Below, one piece after another: positions 24,369 through 26,992 of a stretch of 26,992 nt of DNA. Positions within the stretch are counted from its first letter, which is position 1. Each line of letters opens with the position of its first letter. Under the pieces are notes generated by a model. It saw only the letters and a program-made list of their open reading frames with translations. It made no database searches and was not told where the DNA came from. A program made the translations under genes and the position numbers. Origin of the DNA: an uncultured Johnsonella sp. (GTDB taxonomy: Bacteria; Bacillota; Clostridia; Lachnospirales; Lachnospiraceae); contig CAAFUL010000005.1 of NCBI GenBank assembly GCA_900766185.1, forward strand, positions 1 through 26,992, given 5' to 3'.

Positions 24369-25153
24369 TGAACAGTAAGAAAGTTAAATTAATAATTATT
24401 ATACTGCTGATAATAGCCTCAGCATTTATTTTTAATATATTAAAACAAGGTTATCAGGATGCGACTACAACAGATCTTACGGATACATTTGCCGCTATGT
24501 CCTCTAAACATTACTTCGGAACCGATCATCTGGGAAGAGATATATACTCGTTAATGATAGACGGAGCGGTAAGAACCTTACTTACAATATTGATAGCCTG
24601 TGCGATTTCTCTTAGTATAGGCGTACTTATGGGTACTATTGGAGGGTATTACGGTAAAAGTGTAGAGCTTGTAATTCAATTTGTAACGGATCTTATGATG
24701 ATAGTGCCTACATTTATCTTAGCACTTATTTTTTCGGCAATATTCGGGCTCAACCCTATAAGTGCCGGTATAGCGCTTGGAATATCAGGTATAGGAGACT
24801 ATGCCAATCAAGCCATGATACTTACCAAAGAGGTAAAAACAAGGGGCTTTATTCTGTCTGAAAAAGCTATGGGGATAAATTCCATGAAGGTCATCACAAA
24901 GCATATTATACCAAATATTATGCCGCCTATATATACCGCCCTTGGAAATAAGGCAAGCTCCATAGCACTACAATATGCCGCACTTTCTTTTATAGGGCTG
25001 GGAGCGGATATTACAAAGCCGGACTGGGGAGCTTTACTGTACCAATATAGGATATATATTATAGAAAGACCTCTGCTTTTACTTTGGCCTACACTGGGTA
25101 TATTTATTATTGCATTTTCAAGTTATATTCTGATGGATGCAAAAGGAGAGTAG
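24368..25153 (+). CDS. Peptide/nickel-type ABC permease, subunit 2 (DppC/NikC-like)
   Basis: The 261-residue protein matches DppC/NikC permeases: one N-terminal helix, the segment HYFGTDHLGRDIYS, then five more helices. The coupling loop includes ILSEKAMGINSMKVITKHIIPN. FIGLGADITKPDWGALL near the C-terminus is the family's closing motif. The ATG overlaps the previous stop codon. It pairs with the upstream permease and the downstream double ATPase. The family imports di- or oligopeptides, nickel or nickel chelates. Confidence 0.92.
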   Translation: MNSKKVKLIIIILLIIASAFIFNILKQGYQDATTTDLTDTFAAMSSKHYFGTDHLGRDIYSLMIDGAVRTLLTILIACAISLSIGVLMGTIGGYYGKSVELVIQFVTDLMMIVPTFILALIFSAIFGLNPISAGIALGISGIGDYANQAMILTKEVKTRGFILSEKAMGINSMKVITKHIIPNIMPPIYTALGNKASSIALQYAALSFIGLGADITKPDWGALLYQYRIYIIERPLLLLWPTLGIFIIAFSSYILMDAKGE

Positions 25154-26737
25154 ATGATGGAGAATAAAGAGTTATTAAAGGTAAATGACTTGGAAGTGTC
25201 TATAGGTGAAAATATAATCAAGGGAATAAGCTTTTCCTTGTCGGCTAAAGAAAAACTTGGGATTTTCGGTGAAAGCGGCTCCGGAAAAAGCCTAACTATG
25301 TATACGATAATGGACTTGCTTAGCGAGAGTGCAGATATAAAGGGGCAGATAATACTTGACGGAGTTGATATAAGAAGTCTTCCTGAAAACAAAAGAAGAC
25401 ATTATATAGGCTCTAAGATTGCAATGATTTTCCAAGACTCCATCAATGCACTTAACCCTTATGAAAAAATTTCCGTTCAGATGTATAGAACTATAAAAAA
25501 ACACCATAAGCTTTCTAAGGCGGAACTTGAAAAAATGCTGATAAACAGCCTTGAAGAACTTGATCTTGATGCTAAAAGGGTCTTAAACTCTTTCCCGCAT
25601 CAATTAAGCGGCGGTATGCGACAAAGGGTATTTATAGCCTTAACACTTTTAACCGAGCCAAAACTTATTATAGCGGATGAACCTACGACCAGTTTAGATG
25701 TAATATCACAAATCAAATTTATAGAATTTATTAAGGATTTATCTAAAAAAAAGGGTTTGCCGCTTATATTTATAAGTCATAATCTGGGTCTGATTTCAAG
25801 ACTTTGCGACAAAGCTTTGGTTATGAGTGAGGGCAGGATAATAGAAAGCGGAAAGATAAAGGAAATAATTAACAGCCCGAGTGAGGAAGTAACGAAGGAT
25901 ATAGTCGCTGAGACTAAAAAACTTTATCATGCATGGGATAGAGAAAAAGAAGTAAGTGCTGATAATATCAAAAAAGAGGTTTTGTTTTCTATAAAAAACT
26001 TAGGCAAGGAGTATAGTGATAATATAGGAAATAAGAAAAATAAGGCAATTGATGATATAAGTATTGACATACTTGAGGGGGAAAGTACAGCCATAGTAGG
26101 AGAAAGCGGTTCAGGTAAGTCTACTCTGGCAATGATTTTATCAGGGCTTGATAAGGAAAGCTTTGGCAATATATATTATAAGGGCAGCTTAATTGACGGA
26201 AAAGACAGGGAGTATAAAAGGCAGGTGCAGATAGTATTTCAAAATCCCTTCGATGCCTTTGATCCGAGGTTTAATATACTTACTTCTTTATTAGAGCCTA
26301 TAAGATATTACAATATAGTACCGAGAAAAGAAGAAAAAGAATTTATACTTAATATTTTAGGCTCCTGTCAAATAGGTGAAGAAGTACTTGTTAAAAAACC
26401 TACACAATTAAGCGGCGGGCAGCTACAAAGAATTGCACTTGCAAGAATCTTATCGCTTAAACCCAAAGTTTTGATTGCGGATGAGATAGTAACTGCACTT
26501 GATGTATCCGTACAGGCAAAGGTTTTAGAGCTTTTAAAGAACATACAAAAAAAAGAAAAGTTCAGCCTTATATTTATTTCACATGACCTGGCAGTTGTAA
26601 GAAATATAGCTGAAAGGATTATAGTTATGAAGGACGGTAAGATAGTGGAAGAGGGAAGGACTGATGACATATATCTTAGACCGAGCAGTGAATATACAAA
26701 AGAGCTTCTAAAAGCCATACCGATACCGCAAAGTTAG
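25154..26737 (+). CDS. Fused double ABC ATPase of peptide/nickel-type importer
   Basis: The 527-residue protein contains two ABC domains in one chain, as in YejF or GsiA, replacing separate DppD and DppF. Domain one has Walker A GESGSGKSL (39-47), signature LSGGMRQR (151-158) and LIIADEPTTSLD. Domain two has Walker A GESGSGKST (316-324), signature LSGGQLQR and VLIADEIVTALD, where the usual P after E is replaced by I. AAGGAG at 25143-25148 serves either ATG at 25154 or at 25157. It begins directly after the permease stop codon and is the last gene of the operon. Both sites look able to hydrolyse ATP. Confidence 0.92.
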   Translation: MMENKELLKVNDLEVSIGENIIKGISFSLSAKEKLGIFGESGSGKSLTMYTIMDLLSESADIKGQIILDGVDIRSLPENKRRHYIGSKIAMIFQDSINALNPYEKISVQMYRTIKKHHKLSKAELEKMLINSLEELDLDAKRVLNSFPHQLSGGMRQRVFIALTLLTEPKLIIADEPTTSLDVISQIKFIEFIKDLSKKKGLPLIFISHNLGLISRLCDKALVMSEGRIIESGKIKEIINSPSEEVTKDIVAETKKLYHAWDREKEVSADNIKKEVLFSIKNLGKEYSDNIGNKKNKAIDDISIDILEGESTAIVGESGSGKSTLAMILSGLDKESFGNIYYKGSLIDGKDREYKRQVQIVFQNPFDAFDPRFNILTSLLEPIRYYNIVPRKEEKEFILNILGSCQIGEEVLVKKPTQLSGGQLQRIALARILSLKPKVLIADEIVTALDVSVQAKVLELLKNIQKKEKFSLIFISHDLAVVRNIAERIIVMKDGKIVEEGRTDDIYLRPSSEYTKELLKAIPIPQS

Positions 26738-26787
26738 CAGTTAAGCTCTCTGATTAATCTTAGTTAAAGTAGTGTGGCGGGGGAATA

Positions 26788-26981
26788 AAAAAACTCCGTA
26801 TAATTCAATCTTTTTAGCGGTTAACCCTTTTGATAAAGCGAGATACAAATTCCACAGACGAGGACTTGTTTGAGCGTCAGTCCACCGTTTTTTGGTGGAC
26901 AAGCGAGTTCCGCAGTCTGTGTGAATTTGTCGAAGCTTTGAAAATGGGTTGCGGGTATGATTGAATTATACGGAGTTTTTT
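26788..26981. repeat. 194-bp imperfect palindrome after the transporter operon
   Basis: Perfect 23-nt arms (26788-26810 and 26959-26981, AAAAAACTCCG ends) enclose inner pairings. These are AACCCTTTT with AAAATGGGTT, AAATTCCACAGAC with GTCTGTGTGAATTT, and a perfect central hairpin GTCCACC/GGTGGAC (26880-26900). The T-run on the right side would make it a terminator of the operon, but its size and layered pairing are more like a miniature element or structured RNA. Confidence 0.75.
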
Positions 26982-26992
26982 ATAAACTAATA

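Overview
The window looks like chromosomal DNA of a low-GC, Gram-positive anaerobe, most likely a Lachnospiraceae relative (Lachnoanaerobaculum-like is a guess from gene content and base use). Pointers are the AT-rich sequence with strong AGGAGG ribosome binding sites, lipoprotein solute-binding proteins, choline-binding wall proteins, a MecA adaptor, a small 2[4Fe-4S] ferredoxin and a DUF1858 redox protein. No rRNA, tRNA or CRISPR array was seen.

Positions 1-8300 run on the + strand. A perfect 76-bp inverted repeat opens the window. It is followed by rmlC and a Wzm/Wzt-type polysaccharide ABC exporter, the end of a rhamnose-containing wall polysaccharide cluster. A monocistronic alanine dehydrogenase gene (ald) comes next. 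Then comes a FecCD/BtuCD-type metal-complex uptake operon (permease, ATPase, lipoprotein) that ends in a SAM-dependent methyltransferase.

Positions 8436-15491 run on the - strand. They carry a GH25 lysozyme with about 13 choline-binding repeats, a second choline-binding repeat protein, a fused phosphocholine cytidylyltransferase/choline kinase (LicC-LicA), a secreted DUF5722 glycosidase-like protein, and a 57-residue ferredoxin. Together these suggest a phosphocholine-decorated envelope polymer and proteins that dock on it. The ferredoxin is divergent from a DUF1858 gene (15879-16082).

Positions 16090-19600 are a degraded stretch. After mecA (- strand) come nested inverted-repeat elements, including a 124-bp element with a recognisable 5-bp target duplication. 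These are followed by a serine/threonine kinase pseudogene, the last codons of an IS200/IS605 tnpB, an unrecognised broken gene and one small hypothetical gene.

Positions 19700-26740 are again on the + strand. A membrane-anchored GH18 hydrolase comes first. A complete peptide/nickel-type ABC transporter operon follows (binding lipoprotein, two permeases, one double-ATPase protein), with a well-formed promoter and an attenuator-like hairpin after the binding-protein gene. The window closes with a 194-bp imperfect palindrome.
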